Shown: one piece after another, positions 1 to 15,890 of the stretch
How positions within the stretch are numbered: position 1 is the first letter of the stretch
Layout of the letters: each line of letters starts with the position of its first letter
From: Acanthaster planci
Lineage: Eukaryota; Echinodermata; Asteroidea; Valvatida; Acanthasteridae
Length of the DNA stretch: 62,000 bases
Direction of reading: 5' to 3'
Assembly (NCBI RefSeq): GCF_001949145.1
Contig: NW_019091542.1
Span: 227,992 to 289,991 of the forward strand
Made by a program: the position numbers and the translations under genes
The notes under the pieces: model-generated
The model's input: only the letters and a program-made list of their open reading frames with translations
Database searches by the model: none
What the model was told of the DNA's origin: nothing

Positions 1-178
1 CATCACCACTAGATCAATCAATATCACCACTATTATTCTGGTCTTCATAACATTGATTATTACACCCTTGAATCACCATCTTGATATATTTAATCATCAG
101 TATCAGATTATCGTTAAATACATGTCTTGGGCGTCTTTCAAATAACGTCCAGCCAAAGAAATCTCCGAGCCATTGTCA

Positions 179-4010
<3,832 letters not shown>

Positions 4011-7000
4011 ATGTCACTGCGGTCACAGTACAAAAGACCCCCTTTACGGGAATCTCAAGAAAATAATTCAGCGAAAGTCAGTGAGTGTGTAGTTTATGGA
4101 CATTAATTCGTCTTATTATTGTGACGAAATGTCATGATTGTTGGGTTGCCTGGTACAACAGGGCCCAATTTACATGACGATCAGTGACGATCATGACGAT
4201 GTACACCGGTAGGCTACAATGTATATAACTAAGTTAAAGGATGATCGTCAGTCATGCGCCCCATATGTGGCACATGTGAAGCACCAGCTGCTAGCTGTTA
4301 GCATAGCCTTGACCTATGTGTAACGTCTTATGATCGCACTGATTATGCTATTTATTCATGTTCTTGCTACTTCTGTCAGGACTCAGCTCAGATTCCATAA
4401 GTTGGTTTGTCATTTTCATAATATATTTCTTGTTTTGCAGACAATATGGACAAAGTTGACGTGATAAACACCACCAGTGAATTAAGTGAAGATGATACTA
4501 CAGATAGAAACAAAACTACAAGGTCTTTCATTATTTTGGGCGTGATATTTCTCTTAGCCCTGGGTGTGATGGGTTTCGTGTATGTTAGCTTTCCACGCTT
4601 AGACCCGTAAGTAGTAACATTATTCTTGTTCATGCGATGTCGTGATAAAAGTATGGCATACCATACATGTAAACATATGTGTAGCAATTGAATTTTTTAT
4701 TGAGTAGACCTTGAAAGGCCTTTGATAAACTTCCTGTCATTGTTTCCTTGTCCTTGGGAAAGAGTTCTATATACGAACGCCAGTAATTATTCAGTGACCT
4801 ATTAGCCATCAGAAAGCAAAAACATGCCCAAAAAAGTTCAATTTTATTCAGGAGGGAAAAAACCAACTCGTTTACTAAGAAAACATTTAGAAGTTTTCAG
4901 ACCAATCCCATAGGGTTTGTGCAAAGTGTGTCAAGTTGCATCCGTATATGGAACTCTTTCCTTTCCTTGCAACAACTTTTTAGTCGTCCACTGTCAGTGA
5001 ACTCAGTACATAGTTAGTTTGGTAATCCAGTAGCACATGCCATAAAACAAAAGCATGTCACAATCTTTAGATCATTCAGGAATAACAAATAGGCACTTGC
5101 GATGTCAGCCTGATCAGCAAGGCTGTGCACTGTCACGCTGAACATGTCCTCGGTCGCTCGCTTTGTTCTAAAATGACCTTGCCTGATGGCCTGATCTGCT
5201 ATGTGTGCTTTGACCTTGAAAAAATCGACAGTTAATTTTTTGCATTTTCATTATCAATTGTCCACCCGTTTTGATTTTTCATGTCATCGTTTCTCTCTTT
5301 GATCCAATATGTTTTCTCATTTCTATATACATGTAGGGATGAAGTGCAATACGTGAAGTTACCTAGGGATATAGAAGATGCCAAAGCCCTGGGAAGGGTG
5401 TTGTCTCATTACAGCAAAACAAACTACATCACTGTCATGGTGGCATTCTTCACAACGTATATATTGTATCCTTTATCAACCCAAACATTGTCAGAATCAT
5501 CCACCCTGCAGGAACCTAAAGTCACATTCTGTTTGCATATTGGTCATTCTATAAATTAGGGGTCCAATTTTTTTGTGTCCTTGTTGCATCTGGCATGTGA
5601 TTTTGTAAGTTCAAGACACAGTCTCTAATTTCCAAGGGTGATGAATTTATGTAAATTACCTGCCAAACAACTAGAAATAGTTTGAAATCAATTTAGGTGA
5701 TATTTCCATGTCAAATTACACAGGTCAGGTAACGGACACAAAAAAGTCACACTTTTGGACCCAGAATTTATAGAATAACCGATATAAATTTTGAGGGCAT
5801 CAAATCCTGTGAAATAATTGATGTTGAGCTACATGTGTTCCTTCTCGAATCCTGACTTGCCAAGTGACAGTTCAGCTTTCGTATTGAGTCATAGAAAAGC
5901 TTTTCAGTTTCCACATGAGTTCAAGCAAAAGAACATTTTGCTGTGTCACTCAGTTTTGACATCCTAATTAATGTAGTTATCTTAGAATGAAAACTGTTAA
6001 CTGCATTTGCGACCCACTCTGTGAAAATGAGTCTTAAGAGGCCAGAGCAACTTTCTTAAGTAAAAAGTCCTTCAGAATAAGTTTGCACAGTGTAAATCAA
6101 TAGGAACCCCCAGCATTTGTCACTATGGAGTATCCACTTTCATCAGGATGCCAAACTGAGTGATACATCAAAACAAACAACTCAGTTTGCTCTTTTCACA
6201 GAGTGGGTCACATTTGGGCATGGTTCCTAAACAAGTACACCAAATTAACCTCAACAAGTTAAAAAGTGTTGTAGAAAAGGATCATATTCCTATACATTGC
6301 AGTTGTTTTCCTGATTTCCTTTTTCAGCTTACAAACTTTTGCAATTCCCGGCTCCATATTTCTCAGTATTCTCTCTGGTTTCCTATTCCCATTCCCTCTA
6401 GCATTACTCATGGTCTGTCTGGTAAGTTCCTTTCAACCTAATTTTGCCATCTAACAAAGTTTCTATGCATATAAAACATCTCAGTGCCTCAACTGTGTCA
6501 GAAGTACTGTAAAAAGATTGATAGTACGTGTTCAAGAAATAGAAAATGTAGAATCACCTCCATGCACCGTGTCATTTTGAATGAGGTTGTTTAAATTGTG
6601 TTTTTGTTTATTGGGTTCTTGTGTTGTTTACAGTGTTCAGCCATTGGTGCATCCAACTGTTATTTATTGTCCTACCTCGTTGGTGTCCGACTTGTCATGA
6701 AATACATTCCAGACAAAGTAGAGAGCTGGTCAGCCACGGTGAGTTTGAAAGATTCCTTCATATTGTGTAGAGAAGTAATTGTTGCACAGTATCTTGGTTA
6801 GAGACACAAAAGTCTCATTGATAATGACTATGGCTGTGGCTGTTTACTATACATGTAGTGTATAAATGGCAAATAATTTAGTCATAGCCACTAAACACCT
6901 GTTTTATATACATCCTGTGCAATGTGCACCATATTTCCTTGATGAGGTCTGATCTTCAAGATTTCAAAGCCCTCTCTAAAAGAATTAATTTCTCAGAAAT

Positions 7001-7818
7001 GCTTTAGTAGCAAATACTATTCTAAGTGTAGATATGCTTAGCTGGCGGCGTAGATGACCGGCAAAACTGATTTTTACTAGACCGTGAATTTGCCAGAAAA
7101 TGTTCTGCTTTGTAACTTGCCAAACCTCAGCCAGATTATTAGCGGGTAATTGCCTTCAAATTTGACTCTGCATTATTGCTTTATAGATTGTTTGCTAAAT
7201 TTCTTTCTTCTCATTCAGGTGGCCAGGCAGAGGCATCATCTTCTGAATTACATCATTTTTCTACGAATCACCCCGTTTCTACCCAACTGGTTCATCAACA
7301 TCACATCGCCTGTTCTGAAAGTACCCATCACCCCATTTTTCATTGGAACATTCCTAGGTTGGTGCGTTTACTTAAGTGTCACAAGAATGCTCCATTTAAT
7401 TTCAGGGAAGCAGAAGCTGTTTTGAGCAGGGATAAAAATATTGTGGAGACCAGCTTTATTAAATAATTCAGAAATGTTTTGGCATATTCATTGGCTAGCA
7501 CAGACACAAACAGTAAAATAGAAATATCCTACTTTGAGAATTATTATTTCCTATTATCTTATTTCAGTGAGTTCTCACCCACCATCAGTGGTAAGAGTAA
7601 CAAACTTAAAACAAACTTGAAATATTTGAATCTTTATTCTTGCTCTAGGAGTAGCACCACCGTCTTTCGTAGCAATCCAAGCGGGAACCACTTTGTATCA
7701 ACTCAGTCACTATGGTGATGCCGTTTCTTGGACCTCTGTCATTGTTCTAGCTGTTTTGGCCGTTGTGTCAATCCTACCGGTAATATTGAAAAATCGTTTA
7801 GGAAAGAAGTTTGAATAA
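4011..7818 (+). CDS. TMEM41B: TMEM41B, ER phospholipid scramblase of the VTT/DedA family
   Basis: TMEM41B is a multi-pass ER membrane protein that scrambles phospholipids and supports autophagosome formation and lipid export. Seven exons: 4011-4080, 4441-4606, 5337-5465, 6328-6421, 6634-6738, 7219-7357 and 7649-7818. They total 873 nt, or 290 residues, against 291 in human as I recall. Recognised blocks are the first membrane segment in exon 2 (FIILGVIFLLALGVMGF), KLPRDIEDAKALGRVLS, FAIPGSIFLSILSGFL, the DedA/VTT signature FLRITPFLPNWFINI (about residues 202-215), GTFLGVAPPSFVAI, and a C-terminal KKFE that fits a KKxx ER-retrieval signal. An AATAAA overlaps the stop codon (7814-7819), so the real poly(A) signal is probably further on. 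The head-to-head neighbour is TTLL1; FKBP4 converges from the right. Identification is firm. Confidence 0.95.
5541..5781. mobile_element. TIR element, family A copy 1 (TMEM41B intron 3)
   Basis: A 241-bp element begins TGGTCATTCTATAAATTAG and ends with the inverse AATTTATAGAATAACCG. An ATAT word lies directly outside each end and may be the target duplication. The body has no ORF. A second copy in the same orientation lies at 38152-38385 in TOP3B intron 15; they share blocks such as TTACCTGCCAAACAA and GAAATAGTTTGAAATCAA. Confidence 0.75.
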
Positions 7819-10800
7819 ATACAAAACAAGAAAACTGGTTGGTGCCTAATTTAGTCTATATGATGAGAAGATGCCATCATTCAAAAGTATAACAGGTATT
7901 AGCAGGCTGGTCAATAGTATTTATATTCACCAGTATATTTTATATTGACTTATGTATGATGGAAGTGATCTTGGCAGTGTTGGTTGCGGGTATTGAGGAG
8001 AATGGAAATATGTCAATGCTGAGATGGAATTCCACAAATTGGGAACTTCCACTTTGTTGAGAAGCACTGCCCATTTTACTGTGGCAACAGGATTATTTAA
8101 TGGTGAAAAAGACAAGATTTTTTGATTAGATTATTTGAGGGAAATTCACTGCCAGTTTTATCTTGGCGTGTAAAACTAACACTTTATTATCGACTTTGTT
8201 ATAATAATGATGTGTGTGAGATGTAGCAAAACTTAACCGAGAACAATAACTACAGGTGCAGATTATGTACATCTTAGCAATTTCAGGTGCTTGACCACAG
8301 GGTCTGTGGGCTCTGTAGAGGGCGCTGGTGCCCATTCATCAATGAGATTACCCTTTAGAGTTACAATATGGAGCCAGTGATGGGATATACCAGTATCTTA
8401 ACATGCATCTTTCAAGCACAACGTTTTTAAAGTTTATAGAGGGTCTGATGTATCAATACTTGCAGAATGGCAGAATCTTTTTTCCAAGGCTTTGTAATAG
8501 TTCGCTGAACTCAGTAAACAGCAGCAGGTTCTGCATTTCTCCACCACAGTTTAAAAAAAGTTGTCATTAGTAATTGTTTTTTGCATAAAAATTGACAATA
8601 TGCAAAGCAAAACATCTCACCTCTCATATTTTAGTGCTGGTTATGTTTTGGATGAATGTAAAACTTTCTGAAGAATCAAAACTGTCTCCAGTTATAACAC
8701 AGCCAGCCCCAGTTTTTTTCTAATTGTAGTTAATACGCAGCTGATTGTGAGAAGTAGATTGATACACCATGAGAGTACTAATAGACATTCACAATGACAA
8801 GTAATTAATTATGTTAATTAACAATGAGCCATCATTGTAATATATTTTTCACAACCTTAAAGTCCTTTAGATAAATGTCAGTGACTTCTGAAATAGCATA
8901 AGCACTTTGTAAAAAGAGAAAACCAATATCATTTGGCCCAACCAAAGTGAAGTAGTCATTATTTACAAGAAGATGCACCTTGCATTGCCACAGTGGTCGT
9001 ACTCTACCTGTAGAACTTTGAGCAATTGATTGGGACATTTCCAGGAAGGGGGAAGGAGCAATCATCCCCTGTGAACTGATAAACTATTAACAATGAAGGG
9101 GGGTCTCAATTTAGATGTTGTGTAAAATGAGGGTTTTGTCACCTCTTTTTATTTCTTTTCATTTTTCACCATTTTCGTTTCTTTTTCGATTTTCCGGGGG
9201 GAGAGGCTCCTTCCCCTTGTGACACCCATGAACTTGTTGCAATCAAGTAGTCTTGGTCAAGATTCTAAGTCCTGTTATTCTGAGCCAGATTCAGGATCCA
9301 GCAAGGCAAGCTTAGGACATTTCTAAGATTTGAACCTTTCGTCGTCTGAAGGAATCGAATACTCCTGTGACTTCAAAATACAGTATGTCCTTGATTGGAA
9401 TGGAAACGCCTGTGTCAAAGTGATCAGCCACTTTGTCTGCTTCTGCTCTTTGTCTACATCATGAATTGAGTTCACTTGAATGCTTTTCATTGTTTTGGAA
9501 TCATTGTTGTTGGTGTAACGAGGAAATTCAGAGATGACAGAAACACCTGTAGCACTCCTCATATTGAGATTATATTGACCGTTGAAAAACAAAAATCTTA
9601 GTACATGTATCTTGCGTTAGTTGTACATGTATGTTTTATTGGAAAATATTGCCATTGAGCATTGAGACATTGCACACTAGTAACTGAATAAAAGGTTTAT
9701 CTGGATAGTGGAAATGATTCTTGGCTTGTTTGATAGAATTTATTCCTGTTAGGATCTGTTTTCCAGGCCAGTGGGTGAGGTGAGTTGGTTTGCCTTTAAC
9801 AAAAGCAGACAATTCAAGTATTGGTGCATCAAAGGCAAAGACTTTATTTCTGGAATATTAAGTTTATTACAAACTAATTTTAGTCAAAACATTCATCCAT
9901 TAATATTTCCAATTAACATTGGTGGACATGCTCCGTGTGAAGAATTTGAGTTGGAAAGAAACAGTGCTAAGCTAGAGATATTTTATGTTACTGACTTATG
10001 CCATGTCCAAATTGACTGACTGTGGCTGTAACGGACATCGATGAGAAGTGGCTCAGTACCTGTGTCATTCCGAGCAATAACCGCAGTCATATCACCGAAT
10101 TATTTTCTCAACAGGGCAAATTGCTGCATTGAATATTACACCACTGAAATGGACATCTGAGGTGCTCAGAAATATTTGAAGTGATAATTCAAAACATGTT
10201 TGCAAATTTAGTCAAAGTTTTAATTTGTGTGACTTAGCTGACAAAACAAAAACACTTTTAAAGGTGCAGCAGGTTGACATACATTCCAATTTGTGAGAAA
10301 TAGTGAATAAACATGAAGAGCACGGGGATAAATATTCAATGGTGGCATCAAACTGCAACCTTAGATTTTAATTTGATCTTTCAGGCAAACATTTCTCTAG
10401 TAAAATGAAGCATGCTAAGTTTCAAACTCTAAAACTCCTTTTTCAATCCATCCAATCTGGTTAGGCGACAATCTAGGCATAATTTAGATAAGAATTTCTA
10501 CAAGACTCAATTTGAGGAATGGCTTGCTTGAGCATGAAGGGAACACATCAACTTGTGGTTACAAACTTCAGAGATGTAATCACAGACATCCCATAAAATA
10601 TACAACATCAAAATATTACCCTAGAACCTGTAATTTTCTTAAAATCCAGGCAACTTATATCCCATTTGTGGTGCTGATACATGAGTTGATTTTTTTTTCA
10701 GTTTCAGTTTTTTTTCCCTCTAATTTCCCATTTATACAAGAAATTCAGCCTTACACTGAAACCGTATTTTATAAATCAAAAGTAACCCAACAATGAGGTA

Positions 10801-11415
10801 AATTCACTTAGCTCTTTCAAAAAGGACAGGGCAAGCTTTGAGGAAACAACTGATTGGAAGCTTATACTTTACAACCTGTTCCTAAGTTGTCTGTGCTGAT
10901 GGCGTTGAAGCTGTGAGACACAAGATGCTACTTTACAAGAGGTTGTCATTTTGCACCAAAAATATACATGTATAAATGCTTGTGGAATAGAATCTTCAAC
11001 TTTACAAAAAACTATTGGCAAAGGGTGACAACAGAAAAGAAACAGCCCTATCCTAACTTGCTTATTTACTTTGCTTCTGTTTAATGTTTGACAAACTTTG
11101 CTCAGTCCAAACCACATTCACCATTTGATACTACAAACATAAAACAGTTACCTGTCTTCAAAATGTCTCAACTCTTCCTGTTTTAACTCCACTACTGTTT
11201 GATGTTTAAATATTAACTTCCTGCACATACTTCAATCATACAGGAGGAATACTCAAATATACCTGGAATTCTGCCCACCTTCACACCTTTGCATGTTGTG
11301 AACACACATTGTCTGACCATTTCCTGTCAATCTAATTCTAACATTTGCATTTGCATCAACTCATATAAAAGTAAACAATGGTCAATATCACACGTAAAAT
11401 AGTTGAGGGCAATCC
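7819..11415. other. Convergent intergenic region, TMEM41B and FKBP4 3' ends
   Basis: This 3.6-kb stretch should hold both 3' UTRs. I see no coding exon on either strand: the open frames are short and match nothing I recognise. AATAAA lies at 9687-9692 on the plus strand. An ATTAAA on the minus strand (11080-11085) is a possible FKBP4 poly(A) signal about 330 nt past its stop. A GTAGAGGGCGCTGG word at 8315-8328 resembles the CTCF core. Confidence 0.6.
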
Positions 11416-14400
11416 CTATACCTCTGCTTCCATGCTTTCTGTTTTTGTTTCACTTGTTCCATCACCGCTGTCTGTAACCTTGTCCTTATCACTCGGTTGT
11501 TCTACATCTTCCTTGTTGAAAACTCCACCAAATTCCTGAGGGGGATCACTGCTCTTTTTAAGCGCTTCCGCCTGTGAACAAAGTAAAAGTAGCTCTCTGA
11601 AAAATGGAACTGTCCCTTTCAGTACAGAAGGCTTTGGTAATAATAGGCAGTTCCGTTAGTAAGTAGAGGTGGAAGAGGGGAAAAACAAGTTCCCCTTGAA
11701 ACAGCACCAAAACATTGCTGTTAAATTATTTTTCCCTTGAAGTTTTGGAACATGTATGTAATACATCACCCCAGCTTCCACCCTCCAAAACAATTACCAG
11801 ATTTGTCAAGCCTTAAAATAATATTAAGGTGAGCCTACCTTACGATCTTGCTCGGCAAATTTCTCAAACATGTTACTGTAGAGTCTTTTCTCCTTCTGCG
11901 CTGCCTGTTTGATCTGATGCAGACATATTGTCACTTGGTTCTTAGCTGCCTTGTTCTCAGGGTCCAGTTCCACCACACGATTGAAATCCTTTTTGGCAAG
12001 GATCGGATCCGACATGGCTAAGTTAGCCTGACCTCGTCTAAACAGGCCTTTGACGTTATCAGGGTCAACTTTCAGGGCCTGCAACCAAATTAAATCACAG
12101 TTAATTGATAGGTGTACCCACAAGAGCTATAGTTCTGACCAAAAAAGTGAACATGTCTTTTTAATGACAAGCTACAAGAATACCTTCTTGTGCAAACTGT
12201 TTACCCATGTTGCAACCTTCTCTTCTTCAGACATTCAGAACTTTCCCAATAAGTTAACCAGGAAATGGTGTCAGAGCAGCTGAGTTCCAAGACTAATTCT
12301 TCCTCCTAACCCTACACAAGGGTCCTTGTCACCTAACATATCCCATCATACCTTATCACAAGACTTGACAGCCTCCGCATTATCTTTGTTTTTGATGTAC
12401 GCCATGGCAAGGTTTAGATGTCCAGCAAGAACAAGCTCCTTGTAGCTTGCTTTCTGCTCTTCAGGAATGTCTGGATATGAATCAAGGTAATCTAGGATCT
12501 TCGTATACTGCTTGATAGCCTTCTTGTAGTTACCTGCCTGTCAACATGAACCATTTTCAAAGTTAGTGAAGCGAACCGAAGATGTAAGCATTTACCAGTG
12601 TTGTATTCAAGTTCTTTGACAAGTCCCTTGACAAGGCCAGTCACAAGTCCCTTGACAAGGCCAGTCACAAGTCCCTTCTCAAGGTAAGTCGTAAGCAACA
12701 GGTTTCGTCACTGTTCGTTTGTATAGCGTGTGACTTGGCTGAAGACAGAATGACTTGTCATGGACGTACAGGGACTTTTGATGGACTTGAATACAACACT
12801 GGCATTTATTCTGTCATGAAGCATCGTAACCTTCTCCGATGCTTCTCCAAAACATGAACAGCAGTAAAAGTAAAGAGCTAGAAGTAAACCAGTGGATTGG
12901 CCTTGGTCTGGACATTTTGTGTTTTTTCTTCATGTTTCAAAGTCCCATGTGTAGCTATACATTTTAAAGACAACTTTGTTTTATGAAGTATGAAACAAAT
13001 ACAATAAATTACACTAATGAAGTCATCCCATGCCTTCTACCTTGAAATATTCTGTCCCTTTCGCCTTGGACTTCTCCGCTGCACTCAACTTCTCGTCGTG
13101 ATCCATCTCCCAGGATTCTTTGGCCTGTACAGCAAAATTTAAAATGTCAACAGAATGTGAGATGGGCAGTATTTCTACAACGGTACAACCCAGATAATGA
13201 AAATAAACAGTGAATATGAGAGGAATCTTTATCACTGTACATGAATGACTCACTCAATTTGAGGCCTGACTCGGTTTGAGTCAAGGCCTGACTCAGTTTG
13301 AGTCAAGGCCTGACTCAGTTTGAGTCAAGACCTGGCTAAGTTTTCTACACCCATTTTCATTTCTTAACACCCACTCTGCTTGATTTCTGAAAACTTTCAG
13401 CAACATGAACATTTAACCAGTCGTTTTCTATATTTATGATCTATTTTACTCATGATCTATATTGATAATGCAATCAAGGCTTAATCAGTGCCAAAGTAGA
13501 GTCAGTGGACAAATTAAGAAGTTTTAATATATTTTAGGTAACGTGGTAGGTTCCAAACCAACCCAGTAAGTTCCTTTGTTCACCCAGTTGATGATAACAT
13601 TGACAGTCTTGTTAGTACCTTAATCTCAGCATACTCGTACCTTGACCAAATTGCTGAGTGTGACCTGATACTTGATGGTTGCATCAGGAGGAACATTCCA
13701 CTCTGCACAACCTTTGCTTCCAAATCCATACTTGGGCTTGATTGTGAATTGGGCTGTCTCTTCATTCAACATTTCTTGAATACCTTTCTCCAAGCCTTTT
13801 GGTAAGTTGTGCTCAGAACCTGTCAATTCCAAACCCAAAAATCTTTGAATACTTCTACACTAAGTCATTATGACAAAGTCTGTCAAGAAGAAAGTCTCTT
13901 TTTTTCTATTTCATATGCAAGAATTTTTATTTTGGCTTACCTTCTCCAATTACAAAACTGACATCACGTTCATCAAACACAGTATCCCCATGCTTGCCAA
14001 CAATATGAACTAGATAAAAAGGGGAAAATAGAAAAAAAAATGAGATCAGACAAATGAGACGATGACCCCTTGGTTGCTGTCTCATGAATCCATTTTTGCA
14101 ACGTCTGAATTCTACCCCAGGAAGTATGATACTTGTGTCCTCAAGGAGGACACTTGATCACAATCAAATCTTTGGACAATGAAACAGGATCAGAGTTTAA
14201 CTGGTAAATCTTCAAAAACACTCAGAAACAATGATAATCTATTTCATTTGCAGGTTCCACCTTTTTTCAGAGCAAGGCCAAAAGGACAGCAAGTTTGTTT
14301 ACCATTCTTCATCTCTTTCCTGTCTGGCTAATGTTCCCTGTGACTAATGCTACGATAGAGACTGGGTTCATGGCGATTAACAGATTGGTAACAAAGAGGA

Positions 14401-15890
14401 CCAGGTTGAAAAATGCAACTTTACATTTGAAAATGGCCAGGCTTTGTATGGTAACAAAATAATTTTAAAGTTAATCCTGTACAGAACAGGTAAGCAGTGA
14501 ACATGGAATATGGAAGGGCTGCGTAGCACCGTAATCAGAATATCGACAAGAATCTGCTTGCCCTGAAGAAGGTACGCAGTTATCAAAAGCTCGGCAATCA
14601 CATATTTCGGAGCACTGATTTGATATTATATTCTTGTCAATAACCAGTGAACGTGATCCTATGTTGATGTTATGTGTTGAAACTTTAAGAGTCTAGCTGC
14701 AGCATTTTGGACTCACACTAATCTCATTATTTGTGCTGTTAGCAAATCATACAAAAGACTTACAATAGTCTAGACAGCTGGTCACAAATGCATGAATGGA
14801 CATTGAGAATTGCAAGAGAGGAATTTACTGATGCACTTAATATTGTAAAGATGGAAAAATGCTGCAAAACAAGTCTTAGTAATGTGAGTGCCCATTGTCA
14901 TTTTCGAATCGAACCATGATCCCAAATTTCTGACGACGTGGATAGATTCGTGACTTCGGTCAGGAAGGTGCCTTTTTAGCAAAGTGACCTCAAGAATTAA
15001 GGTTAAGATAGGATACGTGTGGGCACGACACTGTGTGAAGAGCAGTAGTTGCAGCAATTTTACCTGTGACACTAGAGTCTTCTTTTGGCTTGTCAAATCC
15101 CTTCCCTACTGTGATCACTCTGTGTATGATGCCACCATCTTTATCATCGCTCAGGTCTTCTCCCGACCAATCAAACAGTTCCACCTCAAAGACTAGTGTT
15201 GCATCAGCTGGTATCTTGCCCTGACCTGATCAAAAAATATTGTCAATCAAAAAACTTAACATCATCAAATATCAGTCATATGACTGTAAGTCCACATTTA
15301 CGTCAGATCTTTGTTTAAGGGAAAGGCTGAAAATTCTGAACAACTTACCATTTTTTCCATAAGCATACTCTGGGCTGCACGTGAGAACACAAACCTCCCC
15401 CCTTCTCATTGTAGCCACGCCCAAATCCCAGCCTTTGATTACTCGCCCTGTAGAGCATAAAACACATTTCAGATCAGGTAATGAATCTGCTACACAGAAT
15501 TTTGTTTCAATAATGCTGCATTTCTCACCGGAGAAAAAAAGCAAAGAATTGAAGGGGGGTTAAAAATTTAAGAATAATTTTTATGAGGTGACAAAATGTA
15601 CACTTAACTGAACTAGTACATATATGACTCTTGCTAAAATTACCTTCTCCCAACTTAAAGGAAAACTGTTCATTCCTCTTCCGACTAGAGTCAAACTCTT
15701 CCCCATTCATCAAAGTTCCAACATAATGCACATGCACTGTATCCCCCTTCATGGGCCGATCATTTTCAGTGGTATCACCCTCTTTTATAATAGATTTTAA
15801 GACTCCTCCATCCTTGTTAGGGGTGATATCTTCTCCTGTCCCAGCGAGAGGGTGCTTTTGTGAAGTCTCTGCCACATTTTCAACAGCCAT
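11416..15890 (-). CDS. FKBP4: FKBP4/FKBP5-type Hsp90 co-chaperone, peptidyl-prolyl isomerase with TPR
   Basis: Large immunophilins bind FK506 and Hsp90 and tune steroid-receptor-type client complexes in the cytosol. Nine exons (minus): 15644-15890, 15349-15447, 15064-15225, 13941-14009, 13641-13819, 13041-13124, 12352-12537, 11839-12078, 11416-11571. They total 1422 nt, or 473 residues (human FKBP4 is 459). Domains: FK1 about 45-140, with the drug-pocket residues Y56, F66, D67, F76, V85, I86 and W89 all present, one position off FKBP52 numbering; an FK2 domain (about 160-255) shorter than in vertebrates; then the linker [13 protein letters not shown] and three TPRs (about 268-400, with [10 protein letters not shown] and [11 protein letters not shown]). 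The tail is acidic and ends MEAEV. It is probably the single pre-duplication relative of FKBP4 and FKBP5, so the symbol is a family assignment. For exon 3 the acceptor at 15226 was chosen because the alternative gives a stop. Confidence 0.93.
12596..12801. mobile_element. hAT-like non-autonomous element in an FKBP4 intron
   Basis: The ends are 17-bp inverted repeats, CAGTGTTGTATTCAAGT and its complement, flanked by an 8-bp duplication (GCATTTAC at 12588-12595, GCATTTAT at 12802-12809; 7 of 8 match). A CAGTG start with an 8-bp duplication is the hAT signature. Inside are about 2.5 tandem copies of a 24-bp unit starting AAGTCCCTTGACAAGGCCAG (12621-12690). Confidence 0.8.
13263..13328. repeat. 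Three tandem 22-bp units packed with AP-1 words
   Basis: The units at 13263-13284, 13285-13306 and 13307-13328 each read GGCCTGACTCAGTTTGAGTC plus AA, with one base changed in the first. Each intact unit holds TGACTCA and TGAGTCA in inverted arrangement three bases apart, so the array carries five perfect AP-1/TRE heptamers. It lies in the FKBP4 intron between the FK2 and TPR exons. Confidence 0.85.
14689..14990 (-). mobile_element. Decayed LINE reverse transcriptase fragment (CR1/L2/Jockey-like)
   Basis: Minus-strand conceptual translation gives [19 protein letters not shown], then [15 protein letters not shown], then after a frameshift [13 protein letters not shown], and after a stop and another shift VQNAAARL (14689-14712). 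This order matches the C-terminal thumb region of non-LTR reverse transcriptases, where the usual blocks are NLGVWFDS, HVTKTC, HLYNIR, FVTSRLDYCNSLLYG and VQNAAARL. Stops and frameshifts show it is dead. It lies in FKBP4 intron 3, in the same orientation as the gene. Confidence 0.75.

Noticed and set aside
12596-12801. CRISPR-like array from the 24-bp repeats
   Set aside because: The copies are directly adjacent with no spacers and lie in a transposon inside a eukaryotic intron.
15201-15225. Alternative FKBP4 exon 3 acceptor at the second CAG (after 15221)
   Set aside because: Starting there shifts frame and gives a stop within a few codons; the acceptor at 15226 keeps the FK1 sequence.
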